A DNA stretch of 64,000 bases from Bradyrhizobium manausense (lineage in GTDB: Bacteria > Pseudomonadota > Alphaproteobacteria > Rhizobiales > Xanthobacteraceae), in assembly GCF_018131105.1 (NCBI RefSeq), contig NZ_JAFCJI010000002.1:1178001-1242000 (forward strand). Direction: 5' to 3'. Below, one piece after another: positions 1 through 8,286 of this stretch; position 1 is the stretch's first letter; each line of letters begins with the position of its first letter. The translations under genes were made by a program, and so were the position numbers. The notes below the pieces were generated by a model. The model saw only the letters and a program-made list of their open reading frames with translations, made no database searches and was not told the DNA's origin.

Positions 1-144
1 GGCCTGCACCAGCTCGAGGCCGGCCGGCGTCACGCGCCAGTCTTCCTGCCAGTCGACCTTCGCAATCGAATGCGTCCACACCAGCGTGAACGCGGAGAGC
101 GCCAGCGCCTTCACGCCGCCGGCTGTCGCGAAGCAGAGGCTCAC
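1..144 (-). CDS. DUF1850 family protein, N-terminal part (runs off window)
   Basis: Only the first 48 residues lie in the window. The reading frame starts at a GTG at 144 that overlaps the TGA of the TRAP permease gene in a GTGA overlap, so the two are translationally coupled. The visible peptide begins with a hydrophobic stretch (SLCFATAGGVKALALSAF), then FTLVWTHSIAKVDWQEDW and RVTPAGLELV. The combination of THS, W-x-E-D-W and VTPAGLEL is typical of DUF1850 proteins. These small exported proteins are regularly encoded next to fused TRAP permeases with TAXI binding proteins, but their role is not established. The context here matches that pattern exactly. Confidence 0.85.
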   Translation of the reverse strand, partial: MSLCFATAGGVKALALSAFTLVWTHSIAKVDWQEDWRVTPAGLELVQA

Positions 145-2255
145 GCGGCCTCGATGACTGCAGGCGGACGCTGCCGCCATTGCCACAGCACGATCGCTGC
201 GGAGAGAATGAAGCCCGCAGTGTCGCTGAACGGAAAGTCGCCGAGCAGGCACATCGCGGCGCCGAGCGCGACGACGCGTTCAAGCAGCGACAGCCGCGTA
301 AACAGGAAACCGATCGCGACCATCCCGAACAGCGCGATCGCCACCAGCGCCTTGAAGGTCGCCAGCGCCACCGCGCCATAGAAGCCGAGCGTGGCCACCA
401 TGGGATCGCCCGCCTGCAGCATCAGCGCCGGCGAATAGACGAAGATGAAGGGGATGACGTAGCCGGCAAGCGCGATGCGCATCGCCTCCCAGCCGATCTT
501 GTCCGGATTCTCCTTGGCGATCGGTGCGGCAGCAAGCGCAGCCAGCGCAACCGGCGGCGAGAGGTCGGCCATGATGCCGTAGTAGAACGCGAACATGTGG
601 CTCGCGATCAGGGGCACGCCGAGCTTCGCCAGCGCGGGCGCTGCGAGCGCGGCGGTGATGATGTAGGTCGGGATCGTCGGAATGCCGGTGCCGAGCAGGA
701 TCGACAGCAGCATGGTCATGATCAGCGCCAGGAACAGGCTCTTCTCGCCGAGCCCGATCACCCAGCTTCCGAAGATGGTGCCGACACCGGTCTGCGACAT
801 CATGCCGATGATGACGCCGACGATGGCGCAGGCCATGCCGACGGTGATCGCGGATTTAGCGCTCTCGGCGAGAGCATCGCGGCATTCACGCAGGGCCTTG
901 AGACCGCCGCGGATGAAGGCCGTGATCACGATCAGTCCGACGACGACACTGGCGACCGGCACGATCTGGAGGCCGTCGCGCGACAGCGCGGCCACGACCA
1001 GCGCAAGCCCGACCCAGAAAATGGTACGGATCACCATGGAGGACGCGCCGGCCGTGATGCTGGCGCCGAGAATCAGCGTCACCGTCAGCGCAAGCCCCAT
1101 GCTGCCGGCATAGAGCGGGGTAAAGCCCTCGAACAGCATGTAGACCAAAGCTGCAAGCGGCAGCACGAGGTACCAGCGCGTCACCAGCGCCTTCCAGGCG
1201 CTCGGGATCTCCGAGCGCTTCATGCCGACGAGCCCGTGCTTGCCGGCTTCTAGATGCACCATCCAGAACGCGGAGGCGAAATAGAGCACCGCAGGGATCG
1301 CGGCCGCCTTCACGATCTCCGAGTACTGGACGCCGAGCGTCTCCGCCATGATGAAGGCGACCGCGCCCATCACCGGCGGCATGATCTGCCCGCCCATCGA
1401 AGCCGTCGCCTCGACGCCGGCGGCAAACGCGCGGCGGTAGCCGAACCTGATCATCAAGGGAATCGTGAACTGGCCCACGGTGACGACGTTGGCCACGCCG
1501 GAACCGGAGATCGTGCCCATCATGCCCGATGCAAACACCGCGACCTTGGCCGGACCGCCGCGGGTGCGGCCGAACAGGCCGAGCGAGACGTCGGTAAAGA
1601 GCTGGATCATGCCGGCGCGCTCCAGGAACGAGCCGAACAGGATGAACAGGAAGATATAGGTCGCCGAGACGTAGATCGGCACGCCGTAAAAGCCTTCGGT
1701 GCCGTAGGACAGATGCGTGATGATCTGGTCGAAATCATAGCCGCGATGATTCAGCGGCGACGGCAGATACTGTCCGAAGAACCAGTAGACCAGACACGCA
1801 CCGCACATCAGCGGCAGCGCCGCGCCCATCAGCCGCCGAGTGCCCTCGAAGATCAGCACTGCGAGCAGCGTGCCGACGACGAGGTCGAGCCTGGTCGGAT
1901 CGCCGTCACGCGCGATCAAATCGGCGTAGAATATCCATTGATAGAGGCCGCAGAAGAATCCGGCGCCGCCGATCAGCCAGCCGAGCGCGCGGCCGGCGTT
2001 GCTCTTCGCGGTGAAATTGGCGATCAGGCCGAAGGTCAGCAGGACCAGGAAGCCGACATGGACACCGCGCACCACCTGGCTCGGCAGATAGTTGAACGCC
2101 GCGACATAGAGCTGGAAGGTCGCAAAGGCGATACCGATCCAGTAGGAGAGCGTGCCCCACCAGCCCGGGCCAAAGCCTTCCGGAAAACCGTGCTCGAAAT
2201 TGTCGAATTCAACCTTGATGGGCGCCGCGTCGGTACCCTCTGCCTTTTCCAGCAT
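141..2255 (-). CDS. TRAP transporter permease, 4TM/12TM fusion (DctQM type)
   Basis: Integral inner-membrane permease of 704 residues, matching the usual length of TRAP permeases in which the small (DctQ) and large (DctM) subunits are fused. The N-terminal quarter has several hydrophobic segments of the small subunit. The remainder has the large-subunit pattern, including a glycine-rich stretch with TRGGPAKVAVFASG, GTISGSGVANVVTVGQF and a long MGGQIMPPVMGA segment. It should use an ion gradient to import a substrate handed over by the periplasmic TAXI protein encoded upstream at 2426-3373. DUF1850 follows in the same operon. The substrate cannot be deduced from sequence; TAXI-TRAP systems have been linked to C4-dicarboxylates, amino acids and other organic acids. 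Confidence 0.93.
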   Translation of the reverse strand: MLEKAEGTDAAPIKVEFDNFEHGFPEGFGPGWWGTLSYWIGIAFATFQLYVAAFNYLPSQVVRGVHVGFLVLLTFGLIANFTAKSNAGRALGWLIGGAGFFCGLYQWIFYADLIARDGDPTRLDLVVGTLLAVLIFEGTRRLMGAALPLMCGACLVYWFFGQYLPSPLNHRGYDFDQIITHLSYGTEGFYGVPIYVSATYIFLFILFGSFLERAGMIQLFTDVSLGLFGRTRGGPAKVAVFASGMMGTISGSGVANVVTVGQFTIPLMIRFGYRRAFAAGVEATASMGGQIMPPVMGAVAFIMAETLGVQYSEIVKAAAIPAVLYFASAFWMVHLEAGKHGLVGMKRSEIPSAWKALVTRWYLVLPLAALVYMLFEGFTPLYAGSMGLALTVTLILGASITAGASSMVIRTIFWVGLALVVAALSRDGLQIVPVASVVVGLIVITAFIRGGLKALRECRDALAESAKSAITVGMACAIVGVIIGMMSQTGVGTIFGSWVIGLGEKSLFLALIMTMLLSILLGTGIPTIPTYIITAALAAPALAKLGVPLIASHMFAFYYGIMADLSPPVALAALAAAPIAKENPDKIGWEAMRIALAGYVIPFIFVYSPALMLQAGDPMVATLGFYGAVALATFKALVAIALFGMVAIGFLFTRLSLLERVVALGAAMCLLGDFPFSDTAGFILSAAIVLWQWRQRPPAVIEAA

Positions 2256-2315
2256 TTTTCGAATCGCCCCAGTCCAGCATGACGTCTAACGACTTTGGCA
2301 CGGTGTCCCCCGCGC

Positions 2316-2403
2316 CGTCATGCCCGGGCTTGTCCCGGGCATCAATGAAACTTCGCAGTATGGCTTCAGAACGTGGATGGCCGGGACAAGCCCGGCCATG
2401 ACG
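2316..2403. repeat. Long imperfect inverted repeat (family A), copy 1
   Basis: The left arm reads cgtcatgcccgggcttgtcc and the right arm reads ggacaagcccggccatgacg, separated by about 40 bases. The same structure recurs at 43878-43963 with the same arms and a similar ACGTGGATGG just before the right arm. It lies between the TAXI binding protein gene and the permease gene of one operon, so a transcript through it would form a strong hairpin. This could shift expression towards the binding protein, but that is inference. Confidence 0.8.
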
Positions 2404-2425
2404 CGTCCTGTTGAGAGAACTGACC

Positions 2426-3373
2426 CTACTTGATCAGGCCCTTTTCCTTGTAATAGCGGATCGCGCCGGGATGCAGCGGGATCGGGCTGCCGGTGGCCGC
2501 CGTCTCGAGCTTGATCTCCTTGCCCGCCGCATGCGCGTTGGCGAGCTCCGGCAGCGATTCGTAGACCAGCTTTGTCATCTGATAGGCGAGATCGTCCGAC
2601 ACCGCCGAAGAGGTGACGAGGTAGTTGACCACGGCCGCGGTCGGCACGTCCTTGTCCTGGCCGGTATAGGTGTTGGCCGGGATGGTCGCCGAGATGAAGG
2701 GCGGGCCGATCTTGTCGACGGCCTCCTTCGGGACCGCCACCACCGTGATCGGGGCCGAGGTCGAGAGATCCTTCAGCGAGGCCACGCCGAGGCCGGCCGA
2801 TTGCAGGGTCGCTGCGAGCTGGCGGTTCTTCATCAGATCGACCGATTCGGCGAACGGCAGATATTCGACCTTGCCGAGATCCTTGTAGGTCATGCCGGCG
2901 GCGGCCAGGATCGCGCGCGAGTTCAGTTCGGTGCCCGACTTCGGCGCGCCGACCGAGAGGCTCTTGCCCTTGAGGTCGGCCAGCGTCTTGATGCCGCTCT
3001 CGGCGGTCGCGACGATCTGGATGTAGTTCGGATAGATCGCGCCGATCGTCCGGAGCTTGTCGAGCTTGGTCTTGAAGCCCGCTTCCTCGTCGCCTTCCCA
3101 GGCGGCTTTCAGCGAGTCGCCCAGCGTGAACGCCAGCTCACCGCGGCCCTGCTGGAGCAGAATGAGATTTTCGACCGACGCCTTGGTGGCCTGCACCTGC
3201 GTCTTCACGTTCGGAATCTTGTCGCCGTAGATCTTTCCGATCGCGACGCCCAGCGGATAGTAGACGCCGGAGGTGCCCCCGGTCAGCACGTTGATGAAGG
3301 ATTGCGCTTGCGCGCAAGGTGCCGACGCCGCCAGAGCAAGAGCCGCGGCCGCGCCGAAAATCGTCCGTTTCAT
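2426..3373 (-). CDS. TAXI family TRAP transporter solute-binding protein
   Basis: Periplasmic substrate-binding protein of 315 residues. The start at 3373 is chosen because a GGGGAGA ribosome site lies just upstream and because it gives a clean signal peptide (MKRTIFGAAAALALAASA, then AQAQS). The mature protein opens with INVLTGGTSGVYYPLG, the phosphate/carboxylate-like glycine-rich loop of TAXI proteins, and carries LSVGAPKSGTELNSRAIL in the middle. It should bind an organic solute and deliver it to the fused permease encoded at 141-2255, with which it forms an operon interrupted by an inverted repeat. The ligand is unknown. Confidence 0.93.
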   Translation of the reverse strand: MKRTIFGAAAALALAASAPCAQAQSFINVLTGGTSGVYYPLGVAIGKIYGDKIPNVKTQVQATKASVENLILLQQGRGELAFTLGDSLKAAWEGDEEAGFKTKLDKLRTIGAIYPNYIQIVATAESGIKTLADLKGKSLSVGAPKSGTELNSRAILAAAGMTYKDLGKVEYLPFAESVDLMKNRQLAATLQSAGLGVASLKDLSTSAPITVVAVPKEAVDKIGPPFISATIPANTYTGQDKDVPTAAVVNYLVTSSAVSDDLAYQMTKLVYESLPELANAHAAGKEIKLETAATGSPIPLHPGAIRYYKEKGLIK

Positions 3374-3554
3374 GGTTGTTATTCTCCCCAAACCGGCGGC
3401 GAAATTGGCCGGATGAGGCGAGCGGGTCAACCCATCCAAAAGGCAAAACAGGGCTGCGGAAGCATTTGTTTTAGCTGGGTTTTGATGGAACCCGGCGGGT
3501 GCGGCGACGTGGCGCAGCCGATCGCCGGCCTGCGCCTTGCCGACGTCGAGGCCC

Positions 3555-4034
3555 TCACTGGAAGGTCATGTCCAGGCACTTGGAGATGTCGGAGCCGAGG
3601 CCGGAGGAAATGGTGATGCAGCCGCGGATCTTCTGCGCCGTCATATCAGCCGCCCAGACCGAATAGCCGCCGGGGCCGAAGAAGGAGTTGGTGTTCGGCG
3701 GCTCGGTTTCGGTCGCGTCGAAATCATACTTGCCGTCGGTCTCGAAGATGCGCGGCTTCTTGGTGCAGCCGCCGTCGGTCTGGACGTTGATGACCTCTTT
3801 GTTGTCGCGGGTCAGCGCCAGCGAGACCTGGCAGCGGAAATATTCCGAGGTCTTGGTGTTGAAGAGATAGGTGTAGGACTTGCAGGTCGCGGTGTTGAGC
3901 TTGCCCGGGGCAAGGCCGCGGCTGCACGAAATGCGCTGGTTGTGGCTGAGCTGGAAGTCATCGGCCCGGGCGGCCGGCGCCAGTGCCGTCAGCGACATCA
4001 AAGCGATTCCGCAAAGTTTAATGACATGGCGCAT
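3555..4034 (-). CDS. Secreted hypothetical protein
   Basis: A 159-residue protein with a signal peptide (MRHVIKLCGIALMSLTALAP, then AARADD) and a mature part holding five cysteines (SCSRG, TCKSY, RCQVS, GGCTKK, GCITIS and SKCLD regions), suggesting disulfides in the periplasm. The start at 4034 is preferred over an in-frame ATG at 4043 because the GGGGA motif sits at good spacing only for the former. It matches no family I recognise. It stands alone, convergent with nothing, and is read away from the small gene at 4225. Confidence 0.75.
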   Translation of the reverse strand: MRHVIKLCGIALMSLTALAPAARADDFQLSHNQRISCSRGLAPGKLNTATCKSYTYLFNTKTSEYFRCQVSLALTRDNKEVINVQTDGGCTKKPRIFETDGKYDFDATETEPPNTNSFFGPGGYSVWAADMTAQKIRGCITISSGLGSDISKCLDMTFQ

Positions 4035-4224
4035 TCGAATCATCCCCACCAATATCTTTGTCGTGTTGCGTTCTAGACTGAAAGCGGAACATAGTCGCGA
4101 GGGGACGAAGGGAAAATCACAAACTGCTGGGCAAGACGTGATGCGCTGCGGCGTCATCGCGAATTGACCCGGAGACACCGTTCGTGATTTGTTCAAACGG
4201 GCACCCCGCTGGTGGTGAGGATGG

Positions 4225-4530
4225 ATGATGGCATTTTCAATCAAGACATTTGCGATCGCGGCCGCGCTGGGCGCGCTGGTCGCTCCCGCATGCGCACAAA
4301 AAGCGGCAACGCCGTGGGAGCTCAAGCCGGACACGGGCTATGCCTATGACAAGGAAGGCAAGACCTTCTCTTACAAGATGGGCACCAGCAATGCCGGTGA
4401 GCTGCTGAAGGGCGCCAAGAAGGTGCCCAAGGGCACATTGTTCTTCATCGGCCAGAACGGCCAGCTCTACATGCGCAGCGGGCAATATCTGGAAGGCGAC
4501 GGCCGGTTCAAGTTCGGGCCGGATCAGTAG
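4225..4530 (+). CDS. Small secreted hypothetical protein
   Basis: A protein of about 100 residues with a signal peptide (FSIKTFAIAAALGALVAPAC, then AQKAA). The mature part is rich in Gly, Lys and aromatic residues (DTGYAYDKEGKTFSYKMG, LFFIGQNGQLYMRSGQYLEG). Two adjacent ATGs at 4225 and 4228 could start it; the GGTGAGG motif ending at 4220 is better spaced for 4228, which would remove one methionine. Proteins of this type with a repeated aromatic/glycine pattern are common in Bradyrhizobium periplasm, but no function is known to me. It is divergent from the secreted protein at 3555-4034. Confidence 0.75.
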   Translation: MMAFSIKTFAIAAALGALVAPACAQKAATPWELKPDTGYAYDKEGKTFSYKMGTSNAGELLKGAKKVPKGTLFFIGQNGQLYMRSGQYLEGDGRFKFGPDQ

Positions 4531-4556
4531 GGGCGCGCCGGCTGCACAAACTCGGT

Positions 4557-4581
4557 GTCGTCCCGGCCTCGCCGGGATGAC
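4557..4581. terminator. Hairpin between convergent genes
   Basis: The sequence tcccggcctcgccggga forms a 7-bp GC-rich stem with a 3-base loop, flanked by gtcg/tgac that extends the pairing. It sits between the stop of the small secreted gene at 4530 and the stop of the convergent gene at 4586, so it could end transcription from both sides. It also resembles a shortened copy of the GTCGTCCCGG repeats seen at 7031. Confidence 0.5.
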
Positions 4582-4585
4582 GGTT

Positions 4586-5803
4586 TCAAAACGCCGCCGC
4601 CAGCTCCCGTGCGCCGGCATTGTTGCTGTTCGAATCCATCCGCGCGTCCGTGACCGCGAGCAGCTTCGCCACCGTGTTGTGGCGGATCGCCACCGGGTTG
4701 CGCTCGTAGCCGCCACGCTGGAAGAAATTCGAGGTCGGCACCTGCTCGCGCATCGCCTGCGGCATCGTCACCATGTCGAGGCCTGTGCCGTCGCCGGTGA
4801 GGTTCATCATCTCGAGCTCGGCGGCCGTGAGCGGACGGGTGTAGCCCTTGGCGCGGGCGAACAGCACCGAGGTCAGCAGTTTATGAGTCTGCAGCATCGG
4901 CCCGATGTCGACGTCGAGCACCATCGCATGCATGGCCCAGCCCTGCGCCGTGTCGCCGATCTTCTCATGCTCCGACCAGGAGTCCGGCACCGACTTCGCG
5001 TGCGCCACCATTTTCTTCAGAACAGCAAGCTTGTGCTCGAGCGACTGGCGCGCCGGCCCTGAGCTGCGCGCCACCTTGTCGGACAGCGCACGGATCAACT
5101 CATGGCCCTGCTCGGCCAGCAGCTCGACGCTGTTGGTGGTGAGCAGCTGGTTGTAACCCATCGCTGTCGAGATCGCGCGCTTGCCGCCATGCTCGATGCC
5201 CGCCTGCACGTCGAAATTGCCGGTACCGCCGGTCTCGAACGAATAGACGCGCACGGCTTGTTCGCGCGTGAGCCCGGAGGCCAGCGCGTAGCGTGCATAG
5301 GCGCGCTTGAACTCGACCTCGGAGGTCGGTCGCTGCGGCGTGAATTGATACAGGTCCTGCGCGGCGCGGAGCAGATCGGAGGCGACCGGAAGCGGCTTGC
5401 GGGGCGGACGGGTCGGCGTTTCCTCCGGCTCCGGATTCACCGGCCGCTTCGGCCCGGTATAAACCGGCGGCTGGTCCAGCACGTAATCGTCGAGCGTGAT
5501 CTGCTGTCCGCTGCGCCGTTTGGCGTTACGCCCTTTGCGCTTCTCCGTGACCTGGCTCCAATAGGCGCCGGCCTCGGCATCGAAGGCGCCGCGGATCTGC
5601 TGATACTCGGCCAGCTTGCGACGATATTCGAGCACGGCGGGCGATGCGCCTCCGCCTTGCGCAAAAAACTGCGACAGCAGCTGGGCGTTGGCATTGCGGA
5701 CGGCTGATGGCAGCGCATCGGCCTCGCCGCCACGCGCAGCGGGGACGAGCAGGACGAGCGCGAGTGGAACCAGCGCCAGATGTATTCGAATCGAATGATG
5801 CAT
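4586..5803 (-). CDS. Secreted protein with lytic-transglycosylase-like core (hypothetical)
   Basis: A 405-residue exported protein. Residues 1-25 form a signal peptide (IHLALVPLALVLLVPAARG). A proline-rich linker with many Pro, Arg and Glu (around residues 105-140) separates an N-terminal helical part from a C-terminal domain. In that domain, VYSFETGGTGNFDVQAGIE followed by STAMGYNQLLTTNSVELLAE resembles the E...A-x-G-x-x-Q arrangement of soluble lytic transglycosylases, in which the glutamate is the catalytic acid. The resemblance is partial, so murein cleavage is only a hypothesis. No partner gene is adjacent; it is convergent with the gene at 4225. Confidence 0.7.
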   Translation of the reverse strand: MHHSIRIHLALVPLALVLLVPAARGGEADALPSAVRNANAQLLSQFFAQGGGASPAVLEYRRKLAEYQQIRGAFDAEAGAYWSQVTEKRKGRNAKRRSGQQITLDDYVLDQPPVYTGPKRPVNPEPEETPTRPPRKPLPVASDLLRAAQDLYQFTPQRPTSEVEFKRAYARYALASGLTREQAVRVYSFETGGTGNFDVQAGIEHGGKRAISTAMGYNQLLTTNSVELLAEQGHELIRALSDKVARSSGPARQSLEHKLAVLKKMVAHAKSVPDSWSEHEKIGDTAQGWAMHAMVLDVDIGPMLQTHKLLTSVLFARAKGYTRPLTAAELEMMNLTGDGTGLDMVTMPQAMREQVPTSNFFQRGGYERNPVAIRHNTVAKLLAVTDARMDSNSNNAGARELAAAF

Positions 5804-5859
5804 GCTGCCCTCTTAGCAGGCATCCGGTAACCGTCACGTTAACGTGCCGTTTACCATCG

Positions 5860-6486
5860 CTATTTCCAGGCGAACACCGGCTGTTCCAGATCGGTGACGC
5901 GGGTGTGGCGGCCCGCCAGCACCTCGCGGAACTGGTAGATCAGCGCCGCGGTCGGCGCGTGAATAAGGCTCATCTGGTGATGGAAGCGGATCACGCGCCG
6001 GGTGCTTTCGGGAATCGCGGTGAAGTCGAAGGCGTCGTCGCGCTCGATCGTGTCGAGCGCGATGCGATGCACGGAGGCGACTTCGTCCGGGTTCGGCTTG
6101 ATCGCGGCACTGTTCGCAGCCCAGACCACGACCGGCGTGATCAGATAGCCCGAGCGGGTCGGATAGTCGTCGAGCAAGCCGAGCACGGCGTCGGCGGGAA
6201 GCCCGAGCGCGAGCTCCTCGTCGAGTTCGCGCAGCGCCGCCTCGACCGGCGTCTCGCCGGCATCGCAGCGTCCGCCGGGCAGTGCCCACTGGCCGCGATG
6301 GGAGCGCAAGCTCGATGCGCGTCTGGTCAGCAGAAACGCCGTGTCGTCGCCGTCGTTCGCTTCGGTCAGCGCCAGCACCACCGCGGCGCGCTTCAGCGTC
6401 GACGGCTCGGCCGCATCCGGCAGCCGCGCAAAGGAGGCGCAGGCGTCCGCGATATTCCGTCTGGTGGCATCGCCGAAGGCTCTCAT
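5860..6486 (-). CDS. Nudix hydrolase, CoA pyrophosphatase family (NudL-like)
   Basis: A 208-residue cytoplasmic enzyme expected to hydrolyse CoA or its derivatives to 3',5'-ADP and phosphopantetheine. The Nudix box reads GGRCDAGETPVEAALRELDE followed by ELAL. It keeps the metal-binding R-E-L-x-E-E core but has alanine where the last glycine of the G-x5-E-x7-R-E-U-x-E-E-x-G-U pattern is usual. Upstream, RRASSLRSHRGQWALPGG matches the NudL type (LRSHxGQxxxPGG). It is divergent from the thioesterase gene at 6547 with only 60 bases between the starts, so the two promoters overlap. Confidence 0.9.
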   Translation of the reverse strand: MRAFGDATRRNIADACASFARLPDAAEPSTLKRAAVVLALTEANDGDDTAFLLTRRASSLRSHRGQWALPGGRCDAGETPVEAALRELDEELALGLPADAVLGLLDDYPTRSGYLITPVVVWAANSAAIKPNPDEVASVHRIALDTIERDDAFDFTAIPESTRRVIRFHHQMSLIHAPTAALIYQFREVLAGRHTRVTDLEQPVFAWK

Positions 6487-6546
6487 GATGCTTGACTACA
6501 CCAGGACCGCGCTCGATGAAACGAGGAGAGATCAAGCGTTGCAAGG

Positions 6547-6984
6547 ATGAACGGAGCGATGACCAGCAAGACCGCCGCAAAGCTCAAATCAGACGGCTGG
6601 ACCATCATGGAGACCACAGGCTTCATGCACCTGGTCGGGCCGTTGTGGGAGCGCAAGGTCGATGGCCAGTACGAGTTCGCGCTCGCGACCGAAGACAAGC
6701 ACCACAACCGCCGCGGCATGGTCCAGGGCGGCGTGATGATGACCTTCGCGGACCGCACCTGCGGCATGACCGCCCGCTACGTCTCGGGCAAGGAGTATAT
6801 GGCGACGGTGCAGCTCGACACCCATTTCGTCGAGGCCGGCCAGATCGGCGACATCCTGATCTCCCGCCCCCACGTGGTGCGCTCGACCCGCAGCCTGATC
6901 TTCATGAGCACCGAGGTGACCGTCGACGGTCGCTGCGTGGTGATGGCCAATGGTGTGTTCAAGATTTTGAAGGGGCCGGCGTAG
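6547..6984 (+). CDS. Hotdog-fold acyl-CoA thioesterase, PaaI family
   Basis: A 145-residue hotdog protein of the PaaI/DUF4442-like group, expected to hydrolyse acyl-CoA or aryl-CoA thioesters as a tetramer in the cytoplasm. The signature is HHNRRGMVQGGVMMTFADRT, equivalent to the HGGxxxxxxD motif of hotdog thioesterases, with the aspartate in FADRT as likely catalytic residue, followed by VQLDTHFVEAG for the central strand. The start could also be the in-frame ATG at 6559, which has a closer GGAG. It is divergent from the Nudix CoA pyrophosphatase, so both neighbours act on CoA compounds. Confidence 0.88.
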   Translation: MNGAMTSKTAAKLKSDGWTIMETTGFMHLVGPLWERKVDGQYEFALATEDKHHNRRGMVQGGVMMTFADRTCGMTARYVSGKEYMATVQLDTHFVEAGQIGDILISRPHVVRSTRSLIFMSTEVTVDGRCVVMANGVFKILKGPA

Positions 6985-7030
6985 GGCACGTTCGGCGAGA
7001 CTGCCACCGCTGCACATCGCACACTCCGCT

Positions 7031-7211
7031 GTCGTCCCGGCGCAGGCCGGGACCCATAACCCCAGGCAGTAGTTGTAGCGCGAAACAGGCAACTCCGAGT
7101 CTTCGCCAAACCTCTCCCTGTGGTTATGGGTCCCGGATCTGCGCTTCGCTTGTCCGGGGCGACGAGAGAAAGCAGCATTGCTGGATTGCTTCGCTGCGCT
7201 CGCAATGACGG
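7031..7211. repeat. Composite intergenic repeat (GTCGTCCCGG...CGACGAG plus GCAATGACGG tail)
   Basis: The left arm gtcgtcccggcgcaggccgg followed by gacccataaccc pairs, with interruptions, with ggttatgggtcccgg and tgtccggggcgacgag about 90 bases later. It is followed by the separate motif attgcttcgctgcgctcgca then atgacgg. Both are typical of dispersed, non-coding repeats in Bradyrhizobium intergenic regions. It fills the gap between the thioesterase and the aldo/keto reductase genes. Confidence 0.7.
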
Positions 7212-7260
7212 AACCGGGCGGCTATGGTGAGCCACAACAGAAGCCTCGAGGAAACCGTCC

Positions 7261-8271
7261 ATGCAATACCGCCAACTCGGCCGCAGCGGCCTGAAAGTCT
7301 CGCCGATCTGTTTGGGCTCCATGATGTTCGGCGGGCCGACGGACGAGGCGGCATCAAAGCGGATCATCTCGAAGGCGCATGAGGCCGGCATCAACTTCAT
7401 CGACACCGCGGACGCCTATTCGAAAGGAGCGTCCGAGGAGGTCGTCGGCCGTGCCATCGGCAACGTCAGGCACGCCTGGGTGCTCGCCACCAAGCTCGCG
7501 AACCCCATGGGCAGTGATCCCAATCGCGTCGGGCTGTCGCGGCGCTGGGTGTTGCAGGCGGCCGACGAGAGCCTGAAGCGGCTCGGCACAGACCACATCG
7601 ACATCTATTATCTGCACAAGGAAGACCATGCGACGCCGCTGGAGGAGACGGTGCGCGCGATGGGCGATCTGATCCGATCAGGCAAGATCCGCTATTTCGG
7701 CGTCTCCAACTATCGCGCCTGGCGCGTCGCCGAAATCTGCAACATCTGCGACCGGCTCGGCATCGACCGTCCCGTGGTGAGCCAGCCCTACTACAACGCG
7801 ATGAACCGGATGCCCGAGGTCGAGCATTTTCCGGCCTGCTCCTATTACGGCCTCGGCATCGTCCCCTATAGCCCGCTGGCGCGCGGCGTGCTCACCGGCA
7901 AGTACAAGCCTGATGCTGCTCCCGACAAGGAGACACGCGCGGGCCGCAACGACACACGCATGATGCAGACGGAATGGCGGCCGGAATCGCTTCAGCTTGC
8001 ACAGGAGATCAAGGTTCACGCCGAGAAGAATGGCATCACCGCCGGCCAGTTCGCGGTCGCCTGGGTGCTCAACTCCGCCTTCGTCTCGTCGATCGTCGCG
8101 GGCCCGCGCACCGAGGAGCAGTGGGACGGCTATATCCGCGCGCTCGACTACCGCTTCACCGCGGAGGACGAGGCGTTGATCGACCGGCTGGTCGTGCCTG
8201 GCCATCCGTCGACGCCGGGCTACAATGACCCCGCCTATCCGATCGAGGGACGTCGCGCGCGGACGGCGTGA
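7261..8271 (+). CDS. Aldo/keto reductase
   Basis: A 336-residue TIM-barrel NAD(P)H oxidoreductase that reduces aldehydes or ketones. The catalytic tetrad is visible: Asp48 and Tyr53 in NFIDTADAYSKG, Lys in VLATKLANP and His in DIYYLHKEDH. The C-terminal SIVAGPRTEEQ stretch matches the NADPH 2'-phosphate-binding region of the family. A GAGGAAA site sits just ahead of the ATG. The TPR protein gene begins 15 bases downstream, followed by two CoA-transferase-like subunits, so these four genes probably form one operon; the substrate is unknown. Confidence 0.93.
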   Translation: MQYRQLGRSGLKVSPICLGSMMFGGPTDEAASKRIISKAHEAGINFIDTADAYSKGASEEVVGRAIGNVRHAWVLATKLANPMGSDPNRVGLSRRWVLQAADESLKRLGTDHIDIYYLHKEDHATPLEETVRAMGDLIRSGKIRYFGVSNYRAWRVAEICNICDRLGIDRPVVSQPYYNAMNRMPEVEHFPACSYYGLGIVPYSPLARGVLTGKYKPDAAPDKETRAGRNDTRMMQTEWRPESLQLAQEIKVHAEKNGITAGQFAVAWVLNSAFVSSIVAGPRTEEQWDGYIRALDYRFTAEDEALIDRLVVPGHPSTPGYNDPAYPIEGRRARTA

Positions 8272-8286
8272 GAGCGGGAGACGGCA

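Noticed and set aside
180..2282. Long forward frames opposite the TRAP permease gene
   Set aside because: They are His/Arg/Asp-rich antisense frames typical of high-GC genes; the minus-strand protein has clear membrane segments and family motifs.
2316..2403. CRISPR-like repeat
   Set aside because: Only two arms form a single hairpin; there are no regularly spaced direct repeats or cas genes in the window.
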